From a virus, in the IMG/VR virus record IMGVR_UViG_3300025305_000019, positions 1 to 58,718 of that record: 58,718 nucleotides of DNA; one strand, written 5' to 3'. The notes beneath the pieces were generated by a model. The model made no database searches. It was not told the origin of the DNA and saw only the letters and a program-made list of their open reading frames with translations. A program made the translations under genes and the position numbers. Each line of letters opens with the position of its first letter. The stretch's first letter is position 1. Shown piece by piece: positions 1 to 8,515 of this stretch.

Positions 1-62
1 CCGGTGGAGGCTGCCACCGCATCTACGGGGGCATTCGGGTCAACGGCGGCAGCCTCCACCGG
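1..62. repeat. 15-bp inverted repeat at the left contig end
   Basis: Bases 1-15 are the exact reverse complement of 48-62, with 32 nt between them. The first 8 bases differ from the matching stretch at the right end (before 58593). A foldback artefact at the contig end explains both facts; a real hairpin is less likely because the other copy lacks the left arm. Confidence 0.6.
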
Positions 63-1529
63 GGCAGCGGGGGCTACATCGGGGGTCTGGGTGGTGGTTT
101 CCTCTGCCACGGCTGGCGCTGGGGTGGCTTCAGCGACCGGGGCAGTGTCACCCACCGGGGCAACGGTAGCGGCCTCTGGCGACCCCTCCACGGGGCTCAC
201 AGGGGCTTCTACCACAGGTTGTGCTGGGGTTACCTCTGGTGGTAACTGGGTTCCGGCGTTCTCAAGCGCCACGGACTGCTCGGGCGACGGGGCAATGGGG
301 TCCACGACCGTCAGGCCACGGGCCTTTACCTTGGAGGTAACATCGACCTGCTCGTCATACGTCAGCGCACTCATACTGCGCTGGTAGTTCTTACGGGCCT
401 GAAGTTCCTGCGCGGTGGTGAAGCTACCTTCGGAGGTAACGTCCGTTGCATCCACGACAGGTGCAGCCCCTGCCACACCCGGTACAGCCGGATCGGTAAC
501 AGGCGGCGCGACCGGCTGGGTAGCGATCACGTTGTCCGATGGTGTCATGGCTTCATCGACAGCGGTGCGGGGGCGGCTCGGGTTACCGGCCACACCAGAG
601 ATACCGCCACCCAGCAGGCCACCGAGGACACCGCCCTCTAGTGCACCCGTGGCGATCTGGCCGACATCGTAGTCTTCCTGCAAGCCGCCAGCGATCATGG
701 CGTCCTGATTGGCTGCCACTTCAGCGCCCGACTGGATTGCTTCCGTGGAGCCGCCTTCAGCGATGCCAGAGCCGACGCGCTTGGCGACACCCTTCTCACC
801 TTCGGCAAGCAAGCTGGACCCGGCCTTGGTCGTGAGGCCACGCGCTGCCATACCGCCGACACCGATGGAGTTGGTCACGGCACCGAGGACGCCGAGCATC
901 AGGGGCTTGTAGCCCATCATCATCGCGTTGTACTGCTGGCGTGCCTCACGCTCGGGAACGCCACTGGCACGAAGCTCGCGGTAGGCCGGGACTTCCTCCT
1001 GAAGTTCAGCGTCAGGGAGGGCGTCCGTCGCCTTCATCACATCGTCAATCATGCCAGCCGACGACATGACCGCACCAGTGCCAGCCGCCGTAGCGGTCGC
1101 CATGAGGGCAGCGGGGAAGATGGTAGCCGGGATGGCAGCCGCGAGGCCGACCGTCGCCGCCACGTCAGGAACCATCTGTGAACCCTTGAGGGCAAGGGTC
1201 GTCAGGCTCCAGAAGTCAGGATCGGTAACCGTGGACTGGATGCGACGGGCAGCGTCGGGAGAAAGCGACTTCTCGATGCCGCCCTCAAGATCGCCAAACA
1301 GGCCCTGCGTCAGTTCACCGAAATACTGGACAGCCTTGGAGGTGTTCGCCTCCGGGTCTTCGGTGTTCTCGCCAAGCGCACGGACCATGGCTCCAAGGTC
1401 GGAGCCCATACCAGCGAGACGGCCACCGACTGCCTTGCCGAAATCGGATATACCAGTACCATCCTTGTACGGGTCAGCTTCGCCGTAAATCTTGTTGATC
1501 TGGTCGTCGGTCAGGGCGTTGTCGGCCAT
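1..1529 (-). CDS. Giant polyvalent-type virion protein, N-terminal part (gene continues at 58718)
   Basis: The reading frame opens at ATG 1529 and stays open to the left edge. Because 9-134 repeats 58593-58718, it continues in frame into 53097-58718, giving one gene of 7017 nt and 2338 residues. This part encodes residues 1-465. It starts MADNALTDDQINKIYGEAD, has glycine/alanine-rich hydrophobic stretches around residues 115-160 and 205-320, which are typical of DNA-ejection proteins, and then a Pro/Ala/Val/Thr-rich linker from about residue 330. Three copies of the genome palindrome lie in the linker (229, 325, 423). The last 8 bases at the edge (1-8) do not match the other copy. The role, injection into the host with the DNA, is inferred from size, context and the C-terminal domains. 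Confidence 0.85.
   Translation of the reverse strand, partial: MADNALTDDQINKIYGEADPYKDGTGISDFGKAVGGRLAGMGSDLGAMVRALGENTEDPEANTSKAVQYFGELTQGLFGDLEGGIEKSLSPDAARRIQSTVTDPDFWSLTTLALKGSQMVPDVAATVGLAAAIPATIFPAALMATATAAGTGAVMSSAGMIDDVMKATDALPDAELQEEVPAYRELRASGVPEREARQQYNAMMMGYKPLMLGVLGAVTNSIGVGGMAARGLTTKAGSSLLAEGEKGVAKRVGSGIAEGGSTEAIQSGAEVAANQDAMIAGGLQEDYDVGQIATGALEGGVLGGLLGGGISGVAGNPSRPRTAVDEAMTPSDNVIATQPVAPPVTDPAVPGVAGAAPVVDATDVTSEGSFTTAQELQARKNYQRSMSALTYDEQVDVTSKVKARGLTVVDPIAPSPEQSVALENAGTQLPPEVTPAQPVVEAPVSPVEGSPEAATVAPVGDTAPVAEATPAPAVAEETTTQTPDVAPAAPVEAAAVDPNAPVDAVAAST
9..134. repeat. Terminal direct repeat, left copy (circular contig overlap)
   Basis: These 126 bases are identical to 58593-58718. 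The giant minus-strand frame is continuous through the overlap, so it marks circular closure of the sequence rather than two genes. A repeat this short is more typical of assembler overlap than of biological terminal redundancy, so packaging ends cannot be inferred from it. Confidence 0.9.
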
Positions 1530-1540
1530 GGTAATTCCTC

Positions 1541-1581
1541 AAAAGAAAACGGCTAGGTTACCTCGGGGGGTAATCTAGCCG
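1541..1581 (-). terminator. Rho-independent terminator built on a palindrome copy
   Basis: On the minus strand a 13-bp stem (1569-1581 with 1550-1562) is followed by a T-rich tract (complement of 1541-1549). The stem is the common palindrome at 1557-1574 extended by CGGCTAG/CTAGCCG. It lies between the 874-residue virion gene (ends 1610) and the giant gene (starts 1529) and probably ends or attenuates transcription there. Confidence 0.75.
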
Positions 1582-1609
1582 TAAACGTGTATTTCAGCAA
1601 GCGTTGTTT

Positions 1610-4234
1610 TTATTGCTGTAGAGACATCAACTGGCGGTCAATATCCTTGATGGCCTGCTTTGCCGCGTAGCTGTTGGCCGACCCCCCATTCAGGATGGCT
1701 TCTCGCCGCTGCATCAGCCGTTCGATCTCCACATCGTTGGTCCCATCAGGGATGCCACGCTCTGCCGGGGTGCTTTCGCGAGGGACGTAGCCTTCCGGCG
1801 CTGGCTCCACCATGCTGCCGATTGTCTTACCGGCTTCGGATGCTGCCCCGGTCTTTCCACCGGGATCGCCCGACAGGGCCTTCTGGAGAGCGTCACGCAT
1901 ACTGCCCAGCGTCTCCATGCGACCCCGCCACTTCTCGTCGCTGGCTTTCTGGTCGGCTTCCGCCTGCTCGATAGCGGCCTGACCCATCCGAACCATCTGC
2001 TGCAACTGGCTGGCCGAGCCCTTCGACATGACGAGCGAACGGTCGTCGTTCATCCGCACTTCCACGAGATCGGGGTTGCCACGGATCGGGTTCACCTCAA
2101 ACTCAAGCCCACTGTTCGGGTCAAGCAACTTGGCGACTGTCCGTGCTGCGGCATCACCAGTCATCCGGTTCACGACCTTGCCGTCAACCTGCATGGTAGC
2201 AATGTCCGTCGCGATGTCACCCACGGCAGCGATCTGTTCGGAGGTCATATCACCCCCCTCCAGTTCACTCGTGTATGCCATCGCACCCTCACCAGCCTTG
2301 GCGGTATCGGTGACCGTAGCCCCCTCATACTGCGTGGCCGGTGCACCCTGTGCATCAAGGATGGCCTGATTGAACGTACCGGGGCCGAAGCCCATGGCCG
2401 TCTCTGCCATCTTCTGCGGGTTCATCACCTCGCGGTGCACCGTCTTGCCAGACTGGGCGTCCTTCATCTCGATCTGGTAGCCGCCCTCAACCTTCGTGAC
2501 GCTGATGTCACGACCGTTGGGGATGTTGTCGAACGCATGTTCCGCCAGCTTCGCCGCCTGATCGGTATCACCACTCTCTGCGGCGACCTGTGCAAGCGAC
2601 ATAAACTTGGATGCCTCCAAGCGGTAGAACTGCGTCATCTGGGCAGCGGCAGCCTGTGCCTTCTCCACGTCTCCCTGATCCATGTGGTACTGGTACACGA
2701 GGCCGATGGCCTTCATGTTACGCTCACCCGGCTGCATCTTGCGCTCCGGGTCGATGCGATCCATGACCTGTTTCATCATCTGCTTCGGTGCAGCGCCATA
2801 CCCCTTGAGGTAATTCTGGCGCTGTGCCTCAAGCTCCGGGTCTGCGATGGCACTACCCTGCGCTGCTCCCATGTCAGCAATGGCACGCTTCAGGCCCTCA
2901 CGGGTTGCGATGCGCCCACGCTCATATGGTGACAGGGCCGAGAGGTCTTCGTTACCTTCCGAGGTAACCGGCTCGTCCGTGTCGTCCGCGATAGCCCCCT
3001 GATACTGTGGGCGGCTAGTCGGTGCCGGGACATCCTCCGGTATAGCGCCCGTCGCACCGCCTGCATCAGCCATCTCAAGGCTCTCGATGTCTTCTTCCTG
3101 CTCTGCCATGTCCTCATAATCTTCATCGGGTTCCTCGATCATCCCGCCGAGGGCCGCTTGGACCGCCTTCTTGCGCGGCTTGCGTGCACCGACCAACTCG
3201 ATATGCCACGGCTCATGCTTCATCGGGAAGTGCAGGCCGTACTTCTGCGCGTTCTCGTGCAGGTACTGCTGGACTTCCTTGGGTGCACTCCGCATACCCA
3301 TGTCGGCTGCCGTGCCGTGGTTGTGCTGCGAGCCACCCGGAGGGGCAACCCACTTGCGAGCCGCCGCCACGCTGCCATACTTCTTAACGGCGTCACGGAA
3401 CAATCGCTCCTGCGTTTCCGGGGAGCGATAGGCCGAGTTGATTTTGATCTGCCGCTTGATCTCTGGCGGCGCGTCATCCACAAGGGCAGCGAGGGCGTTG
3501 CCAAACGAGGCATTGAGCCCACCGAAACTGTCTGCCCGTGCCTTCGCCCCACCCGATGCAAACGCATTCAGGAATTCAGGCTGGTAGGAACGGCGACCGC
3601 CACCCCCACCCATAGCGTTCACGGCACCGATGGCCCCGCCACCCTGATCGTCAGGCGAGTAGTTCATCGGCTGCACCGTGGCCTCACCATCGCTGCCACC
3701 GTATGCCTCGGGGATTGCCCCGCTGGTACCGCCCAACGTCCGGTCGAGGAAACCCCCGATGGAGTTGGTCGTCTGGGCGTCGGGCGACTGTGCCTGCTCA
3801 AGACGCAAGGCATCCCGTGCTAGCCCAAGACGCTCTGCCTCACGGGCGTCGGACTGGATCGCACGCTCGTCCTGCCGACCGTACCGCTCCTGCTGATCTT
3901 CGTATACCTGATCCCGCCACTTGTCGCTGGAGATGTCACGGTTACGGTTATAGGTGGTCGTATCGTCATACCGCGCATCGCCAATGGCGTACCGCTGCTG
4001 CTGGTCAGCACGGCCAGTTTCCCAGCGATAGTCGCTCTTCGCGGCCTGCTGATCGCGGAAGGCGTTGTCTTCGGCACGCCACTCGCCCGTGCGCTCGAAG
4101 CCCTCCTGTGCACGACGCTCGGAGGCTTCCTTACGGGCTTCCTCCCTGTCTTCCTTTTCCTTCTCGCGTGGCCCCTTAATCAGCTTGTAGCCGGTGGTGA
4201 AGCCATTCACGAAGTCTTCAAGTTCACTCGCCAT
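1610..4234 (-). CDS. 874-residue internal virion protein with VanY/M15-like peptidase domain
   Basis: Residues about 240-345 resemble the M15/VanY D-Ala-D-Ala carboxypeptidase family: KINSAYRSPETQERLF, then SQHNHGTAADMG (the SxHxxGxAxD zinc motif) and HEPWHIELVG (second His with the catalytic Glu region). The N-terminus is long, charged and probably coiled (residues 1-150); the C-terminal half is acidic and helical. One palindrome copy (2951) encodes VTSEGN near residue 425. It sits between the other ejection proteins, so a likely role is peptidoglycan opening during DNA entry (inference). ATG 4234 follows palindrome copy 4252. Confidence 0.82.
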   Translation of the reverse strand: MASELEDFVNGFTTGYKLIKGPREKEKEDREEARKEASERRAQEGFERTGEWRAEDNAFRDQQAAKSDYRWETGRADQQQRYAIGDARYDDTTTYNRNRDISSDKWRDQVYEDQQERYGRQDERAIQSDAREAERLGLARDALRLEQAQSPDAQTTNSIGGFLDRTLGGTSGAIPEAYGGSDGEATVQPMNYSPDDQGGGAIGAVNAMGGGGGRRSYQPEFLNAFASGGAKARADSFGGLNASFGNALAALVDDAPPEIKRQIKINSAYRSPETQERLFRDAVKKYGSVAAARKWVAPPGGSQHNHGTAADMGMRSAPKEVQQYLHENAQKYGLHFPMKHEPWHIELVGARKPRKKAVQAALGGMIEEPDEDYEDMAEQEEDIESLEMADAGGATGAIPEDVPAPTSRPQYQGAIADDTDEPVTSEGNEDLSALSPYERGRIATREGLKRAIADMGAAQGSAIADPELEAQRQNYLKGYGAAPKQMMKQVMDRIDPERKMQPGERNMKAIGLVYQYHMDQGDVEKAQAAAAQMTQFYRLEASKFMSLAQVAAESGDTDQAAKLAEHAFDNIPNGRDISVTKVEGGYQIEMKDAQSGKTVHREVMNPQKMAETAMGFGPGTFNQAILDAQGAPATQYEGATVTDTAKAGEGAMAYTSELEGGDMTSEQIAAVGDIATDIATMQVDGKVVNRMTGDAAARTVAKLLDPNSGLEFEVNPIRGNPDLVEVRMNDDRSLVMSKGSASQLQQMVRMGQAAIEQAEADQKASDEKWRGRMETLGSMRDALQKALSGDPGGKTGAASEAGKTIGSMVEPAPEGYVPRESTPAERGIPDGTNDVEIERLMQRREAILNGGSANSYAAKQAIKDIDRQLMSLQQ

Positions 4235-4268
4235 GTGTCTTATCCTTGGGTGTTACCTCGTGAGGTAA

Positions 4269-5354
4269 TTACTTCGACGTGTAGACCGGGGGCTCTTGGA
4301 GCGGCGGTCCCTCGGTCGGGATGGCTCCGGTCTGTTGCTTGGCTTCATCACGTTCGCGCTGGGCCTTGTCAATCAGTCCGTACAGATGCTTCTCACCAAA
4401 CCATGATACAGCATCGTCAGGGATGACAAACTCGCCAGCGTTGAGCCGTGCCGGGACATCATCCACGATGGCTCCACCCGATGGGCTCATCTCGTCAGGG
4501 ATGGCCCCACCTTCCTGCGGATCAGGGACGGCACCGCCTTCCGCGAGGCCGAACGCCTTACCTGCGAGGCCACCCACGAGGCCAAGGGCACTGCCCCAAC
4601 CCGACGAGGTGTTGTTTGCCTTCACGCGGTCAAGCTGGTTCTGGTAGCCCATGTTGAGGGTGTTGCCCCAACCTGCGAGGGCCTGATTTCCCTGCCCGTT
4701 CCACTGGACGCCGGTACCCATGGTGTTGGCACCTGTCTGGGTCGCGGCATTCGTGGCACCGGCTGCGCCCTGCCCAGCGCCCTGCGATACGCCGTAACTC
4801 TGGGCGATCTGGCCGGGGTAGCCCTTACCGATGTTGATGGCTTCCGAACGCAGCGCACGCGCCGTGTCTTCCACCCGGTTGCTCGCGACAGTGCCAGCCG
4901 ACGCCTGCGCCGCTGCCTGCGCTGTCCGCATACCCATGTCGAGCGCGGAGTAGCGGGTCGAGCTTGGGTCGATGCCATACGCCTCAAGGTCTTTCTGGGC
5001 GTTCTCCCGCTGGGCGTTGAACTGGGTCGCTACGCCAGCCTGCGCCATGCCCATCTGCTGGTCGCGGCGCTCCTGCGTGTCGTAAGTCTTGGCATCGTTG
5101 ATAAGGTCGTCTTCGAGCGGCTGGTACTTTTCCTCGTACCGCGCACGATCACGAACGGCAGCTTCGGACGTTTCATCCATGTCGGCTAGGAAGCTGTCAA
5201 CCACACGGTTCGTGATCGCGCTATCCTTGGCCCACTGCTCTTTGGCCCATGCAAGCTGTTCGCGGCCAAGCTGCAACGAGGCTTCTGCGCTCGCCTGCTG
5301 TGCGGCGGCAACCGGGCCATAATCCGGGGGAGGGGGTGCTTTGGACTTGCCCAC
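4269..5354 (-). CDS. Internal virion / ejection protein
   Basis: 361 residues. It begins MGKSKAPPPPDYGPVAAAQQ and then has Ala/Gln-rich helical sequence, as seen in podovirus ejection proteins. The C-terminus contains DDVPARLNAGEFVIPDDAV, a motif known from many phage virion proteins. It is encoded between the GNAT-like gene and the 874-residue peptidase protein, with palindrome copies on both sides (4252, 5359). No enzymatic motif was seen. Assignment rests on composition and gene order. Confidence 0.7.
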   Translation of the reverse strand: MGKSKAPPPPDYGPVAAAQQASAEASLQLGREQLAWAKEQWAKDSAITNRVVDSFLADMDETSEAAVRDRARYEEKYQPLEDDLINDAKTYDTQERRDQQMGMAQAGVATQFNAQRENAQKDLEAYGIDPSSTRYSALDMGMRTAQAAAQASAGTVASNRVEDTARALRSEAINIGKGYPGQIAQSYGVSQGAGQGAAGATNAATQTGANTMGTGVQWNGQGNQALAGWGNTLNMGYQNQLDRVKANNTSSGWGSALGLVGGLAGKAFGLAEGGAVPDPQEGGAIPDEMSPSGGAIVDDVPARLNAGEFVIPDDAVSWFGEKHLYGLIDKAQRERDEAKQQTGAIPTEGPPLQEPPVYTSK

Positions 5355-5359
5355 TGGTG

Positions 5360-5806
5360 TTACCTCGCGTGGTAATTCGGTTTGATGTCTCGGGGCTTCA
5401 GCTTCAAAGCCCTACAGTCTTCCTTGACCATATTCATCAGTATCATATCGTCATCAGGAAAGACAGAGGGTATCCGCACTAGCTCTTTGAACCCGAGGGA
5501 GAGGTTGAACTTGATCGCGTCGGCGTTCTTGGCAGGTACCTGCCCGAACACCTGATTGCAGCCAAGCTGGATAAACGGGTAGTCAAACGTCATCCACAAG
5601 AGATCACGGTTGACCCAGAATTTTCGGAAGCTGCCGACATGGATAGCGATGGAGCCACCCTTGCCGGTAAAGTTCTCGAACAGGCTGCCCCCGTATAGCT
5701 CGCCATTCTCGGTGCGGGAGATGACGGTGTGCAGTTCCTTGCTGTAGATGGAACCGTACTGGGCTGCGATCCGCCTGCCGTGTTCGTGGTTGTTGATGTG
5801 GATCAT
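5360..5806 (-). CDS. GNAT-like acetyltransferase
   Basis: 148 residues from ATG 5806, which overlaps the previous stop (ATGA). The segment GQVPAKNADAIKFNLSLGF followed by a hydrophobic strand and DDMILMNM matches the C-terminal part of GNAT folds found in phage structural clusters, where the Asn-Ala and Leu-Gly-Phe positions recur. The acetyl-CoA loop is not sharply recognisable. It may modify a virion or host protein; the substrate is unknown. Confidence 0.6.
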   Translation of the reverse strand: MIHINNHEHGRRIAAQYGSIYSKELHTVISRTENGELYGGSLFENFTGKGGSIAIHVGSFRKFWVNRDLLWMTFDYPFIQLGCNQVFGQVPAKNADAIKFNLSLGFKELVRIPSVFPDDDMILMNMVKEDCRALKLKPRDIKPNYHAR

Positions 5807-6003
5807 TTCTTGGGTACGTCCTTCGGCGCGATAAGGCCCAAGTCCAGCAAGTCCTGCCATGTGACGGCAGCGTTGAGGGGTGAGCCTCGCTGCCTAAGCA
5901 AAATCTCGGTGGCCTCTTTCAAAGCCGCCGAGGTCTGTTGCAGGGACTGAACACTTGGGGCCGGTTCTGGTATACCGGGATACGGGTTGGATGTCTTAGA
6001 CAC
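5803..6003 (-). CDS. Small virion-cluster protein
   Basis: 66 residues from GTG 6003, overlapping the end of the 598-residue tail protein by 8 nt and the next start by 4 nt, which supports translational coupling. The sequence is Pro/Ser-rich at the start (MSKTSNPYPGIPEPAPSVQS), then an amphipathic helix and WQDLLDLGLIAPKD. No family recognised; small proteins of this kind are common next to tail genes. Confidence 0.65.
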   Translation of the reverse strand: MSKTSNPYPGIPEPAPSVQSLQQTSAALKEATEILLRQRGSPLNAAVTWQDLLDLGLIAPKDVPKK

Positions 6004-7792
6004 TCTTTAGTTCCTTCACCGATGTAGCCATCTGGAAAGACTTGAACCTGACGACCCCCTCAATCTCGATCTGCCAGAAGTCAGCTTTATACCCAGACGG
6101 CAGGCGGAGCAACTGGCCCGGTGTGCGAAGCTCGCGGGTTGCGACGTGCTTGCCATCTGCGAAGATGCGGACGATGGCAATCTGATGCTCTGGGTCGTAG
6201 GTCTGGACGAGATCGTGGTTCGGCGTACCTAGCAGTTCCGGGTTAGGGTAATCCTTCTCGTAGAAGTACGCTTTGCACGCTGCGAAGTTGACGGGCTCCG
6301 GTGTCTGGAAAATCTTCGACAGCCAGCGGTAAGGCTGCTTCAGATGCCCCACGTTCTGGTCGAGCCACTGGACTTTACCATCGAAGGTAACCAGCATCTC
6401 ACCCGACAGGTTGTCATTCTCCACTGACGTTATGAGCGTGTTCGCCGTCAGGAGGGAGATACCAGCGTTGGCATTCTTCGGGTTGACCATGAACCCGCTA
6501 TTACCTTGCAAGGTAACGGACGCCTGCTGGAATGCGTCCTGCTGGAATGCGTTCTGCTGGATCGAGATAGGCGTACCACCCGAAAACGCGAAGTAGGCCG
6601 TACCGAACTTGCCTGCCCTGATCTGCTTCACGGTCAGAAGCTTCAGCCATTCCTCACGGCTGATGACCTGCTCGGTGACATTCTGGGCGATACCCGGATT
6701 GACGAGGATCAGCCCGTTCGGAGACGCATAGTAGACGCCATCCGCCGAACTGACGATGGAGCCACGAGAGATGCACGGCTCAAACGTGGCGACACGAGAG
6801 GTGGAGATCGACGCCGGGTTGACACCCGAGGCCGTCATGGGTGTGCCTTCCGTCAGCACCACGAGCGTCTGGTTCGTGACCCCCAGCCCGACGATGTTAT
6901 AGTCGAGGCTCAAGGTATAGGCGGCAGGCCATGCGTGCGGACGGTAGGCTTCGGAGAACCAAAGCTCATTGCCACGGAACCCGGCGAGGATACCGTTAGG
7001 CATGGCTGCCAGACCCTGCATGTCCGAGGGTGGCCCACTCCAAGCCGTGCTGCGGAGCGGGTTGTTACTCGCAAGGTTGGTATCGAGAACCGTGTCACTG
7101 AAGTTCTGCGATGCCGTCTGTGCCGGGATATTCTTGACGAGGTAGTAATCCACACCGCCATCAGCAGCGACGACCGTGCGGTATACGTTGACTGATACGA
7201 TGTTCCGATTGACGCCGAGATCGTTGGGGTTAATCACTCCCGGCTGGGTAACCGTATAGGTGGCGTCCACCTTACCATTGATGGTAACGGCAGGGGAGAC
7301 TGGGCCTTCCTCACCATACGCCGTTACATAGGTCGAGACGTATGCACGCGACACGAGGGTGCTGGATGCGCCGCCTGTGGCAGATACCGTAATAGCCGGG
7401 GGGTTGGGCAGGCCGAGCAGGAACGCCGGTTGGCCTGCAATAATCCGGTCACGGGTATTGTATCGGGGGGATACGGACTTCGACGCGAAGTAGTATCGCT
7501 TATACATATCGTTCGCCACCGGGGCGCGGAGGAAATCCGTGTTGGGGTCATCAAACTCCAGCCAGTAGCTGTTCGCGAGGTATAGCGGGTCTTCCTCATT
7601 GATGGGGATGCGGAAGGCCACACCCGCCGTCTGACGGACCATGTTGTGGATCGAGGTGTATTTGGGCAGGCCCTCAAGGGCACCAGAATACAGAAGGACG
7701 TTGACCGCTTCCGCCGCATTGTTCTCGGAGAGCAGGTGGTCGTCAAGGGCTGGCATCATACCGGCAAAGGTGGGGATATTCAGCGCGACCAT
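5996..7792 (-). CDS. Tail nozzle / hub-like structural protein
   Basis: 598 residues rich in beta-strand repeats. It begins MVALNIPTFAGMMPALDDHL and contains SSADGVYYASPNGLILV and GILAGFRGNELWFSEAYRPHAWP, patterns typical of beta-propeller tail nozzle or DNA-stabilisation proteins of podoviruses such as P22 gp10-type proteins (family memory, not searched). Three palindrome copies (6374, 6500, 7271) lie in frame and encode VTxxG-like hexapeptides. Gene order after the fibre and lysozyme modules fits a tail-tip role. Confidence 0.65.
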   Translation of the reverse strand: MVALNIPTFAGMMPALDDHLLSENNAAEAVNVLLYSGALEGLPKYTSIHNMVRQTAGVAFRIPINEEDPLYLANSYWLEFDDPNTDFLRAPVANDMYKRYYFASKSVSPRYNTRDRIIAGQPAFLLGLPNPPAITVSATGGASSTLVSRAYVSTYVTAYGEEGPVSPAVTINGKVDATYTVTQPGVINPNDLGVNRNIVSVNVYRTVVAADGGVDYYLVKNIPAQTASQNFSDTVLDTNLASNNPLRSTAWSGPPSDMQGLAAMPNGILAGFRGNELWFSEAYRPHAWPAAYTLSLDYNIVGLGVTNQTLVVLTEGTPMTASGVNPASISTSRVATFEPCISRGSIVSSADGVYYASPNGLILVNPGIAQNVTEQVISREEWLKLLTVKQIRAGKFGTAYFAFSGGTPISIQQNAFQQDAFQQASVTLQGNSGFMVNPKNANAGISLLTANTLITSVENDNLSGEMLVTFDGKVQWLDQNVGHLKQPYRWLSKIFQTPEPVNFAACKAYFYEKDYPNPELLGTPNHDLVQTYDPEHQIAIVRIFADGKHVATRELRTPGQLLRLPSGYKADFWQIEIEGVVRFKSFQMATSVKELKSV

Positions 7793-7831
7793 GTAAGTTA
7801 TCCCGTGCTAGTTACCTTCGGAGGTAACAGA

Positions 7832-7864
7832 GAAAAGGCGGTGCGTGAAGATCACACACCGCCC
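7832..7864 (-). terminator. Rho-independent terminator after the 183-residue protein gene
   Basis: On the minus strand, stem GGCGGTG/CACCGCC with an inner GTG/CAC step is followed by TTTTCTC. It lies 30 nt downstream of the stop at 7892, with a palindrome copy (7811) immediately after. Confidence 0.75.
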
Positions 7865-7891
7865 TCAATTAAGCAAGCCTAATCTTTGGGA

Positions 7892-8443
7892 TCAGGCGTC
7901 TTCGACAGTCGTGCGACCTACCGGCGAAGCAGACTTCCGGTTGCCCAGAGCCTTCTTGCCCCGGTCCATCTCGGCGCGGGTGCGCTCCGAAATGTTGTCA
8001 CCGAACACGGTTGCGACCGGCTGGCCGTCCCGCGTCTGCGCCGTACCATGACGCCAAGTCGGGACACCGAGTGCCTTATCCGGGTCGCTGTCCGCGTAGT
8101 TCTTGGCGTCACCGCCATCACCCTTGACATCGCCCATGGCTTCCGGGTCGAGGCTGCCGGTCAGGCTGTTGGCAGCCGACTGGACGTTCAGCTTGACGTT
8201 AGCCTCGGCGGCTTCCTTCTGCTTCGTCTCTTCCTCGCTCGTGAGGCGAACGGCCTCCGGGTTGGTCTTGGTGGCGTCGGCTTCCTTCTGGGCGGCGACG
8301 TTCTTGGCGCGAGCGGCTTCGATCAGGGCCTTCGTCTTGGACGAGGTGGTGCCCTGCGCCGGAACGGCGACGGTGGACTTCACTTCGTCGTCGGATGCCT
8401 TCTTGTCGTCGGTTTTGCTGGTGTCGTTCTTGGCGTCAGCCAT
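7892..8443 (-). CDS. Hydrophilic virion-cluster protein
   Basis: 183 residues, rich in Lys, Asp, Ala and Thr and lacking Cys, with a disordered N-terminal half (MADAKNDTSKTDDKKASDDE) and a more ordered C-terminus (GVPTWRHGTAQTRDGQPVAT). It forms its own transcription unit: a promoter at 8515-8488 and a terminator at 7832-7864 flank it exactly. That suggests a product needed in higher amount than its neighbours. No family recognised; a scaffold, decoration or packaged protein is possible. Confidence 0.65.
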   Translation of the reverse strand: MADAKNDTSKTDDKKASDDEVKSTVAVPAQGTTSSKTKALIEAARAKNVAAQKEADATKTNPEAVRLTSEEETKQKEAAEANVKLNVQSAANSLTGSLDPEAMGDVKGDGGDAKNYADSDPDKALGVPTWRHGTAQTRDGQPVATVFGDNISERTRAEMDRGKKALGNRKSASPVGRTTVEDA

Positions 8444-8487
8444 TATGTTTCTCCGTTCAATGGCTCACTCCGAGCCGTGACAGTGCC

Positions 8488-8515
8488 TATATAGCACAGA
8501 ATTTGGGGTAATCAA
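8488..8515 (-). promoter_or_regulatory. Sigma70-like promoter for the 183-residue protein
   Basis: Minus strand TTGATT (8515-8510), 16-bp spacer, TATATA (8493-8488), 45 nt before ATG 8443. It overlaps the last codons of the upstream lysozyme gene. Confidence 0.6.

Noticed and set aside
9-134. Biological direct terminal repeats of a T7-like genome
   Set aside because: The 126-bp overlap lies inside one continuous gene and has assembly-overlap size; nothing marks packaging ends.
2435-3823. Long plus-strand open frames inside the structural genes
   Set aside because: They are antisense shadows of well supported minus-strand genes with no ribosome sites and odd composition.
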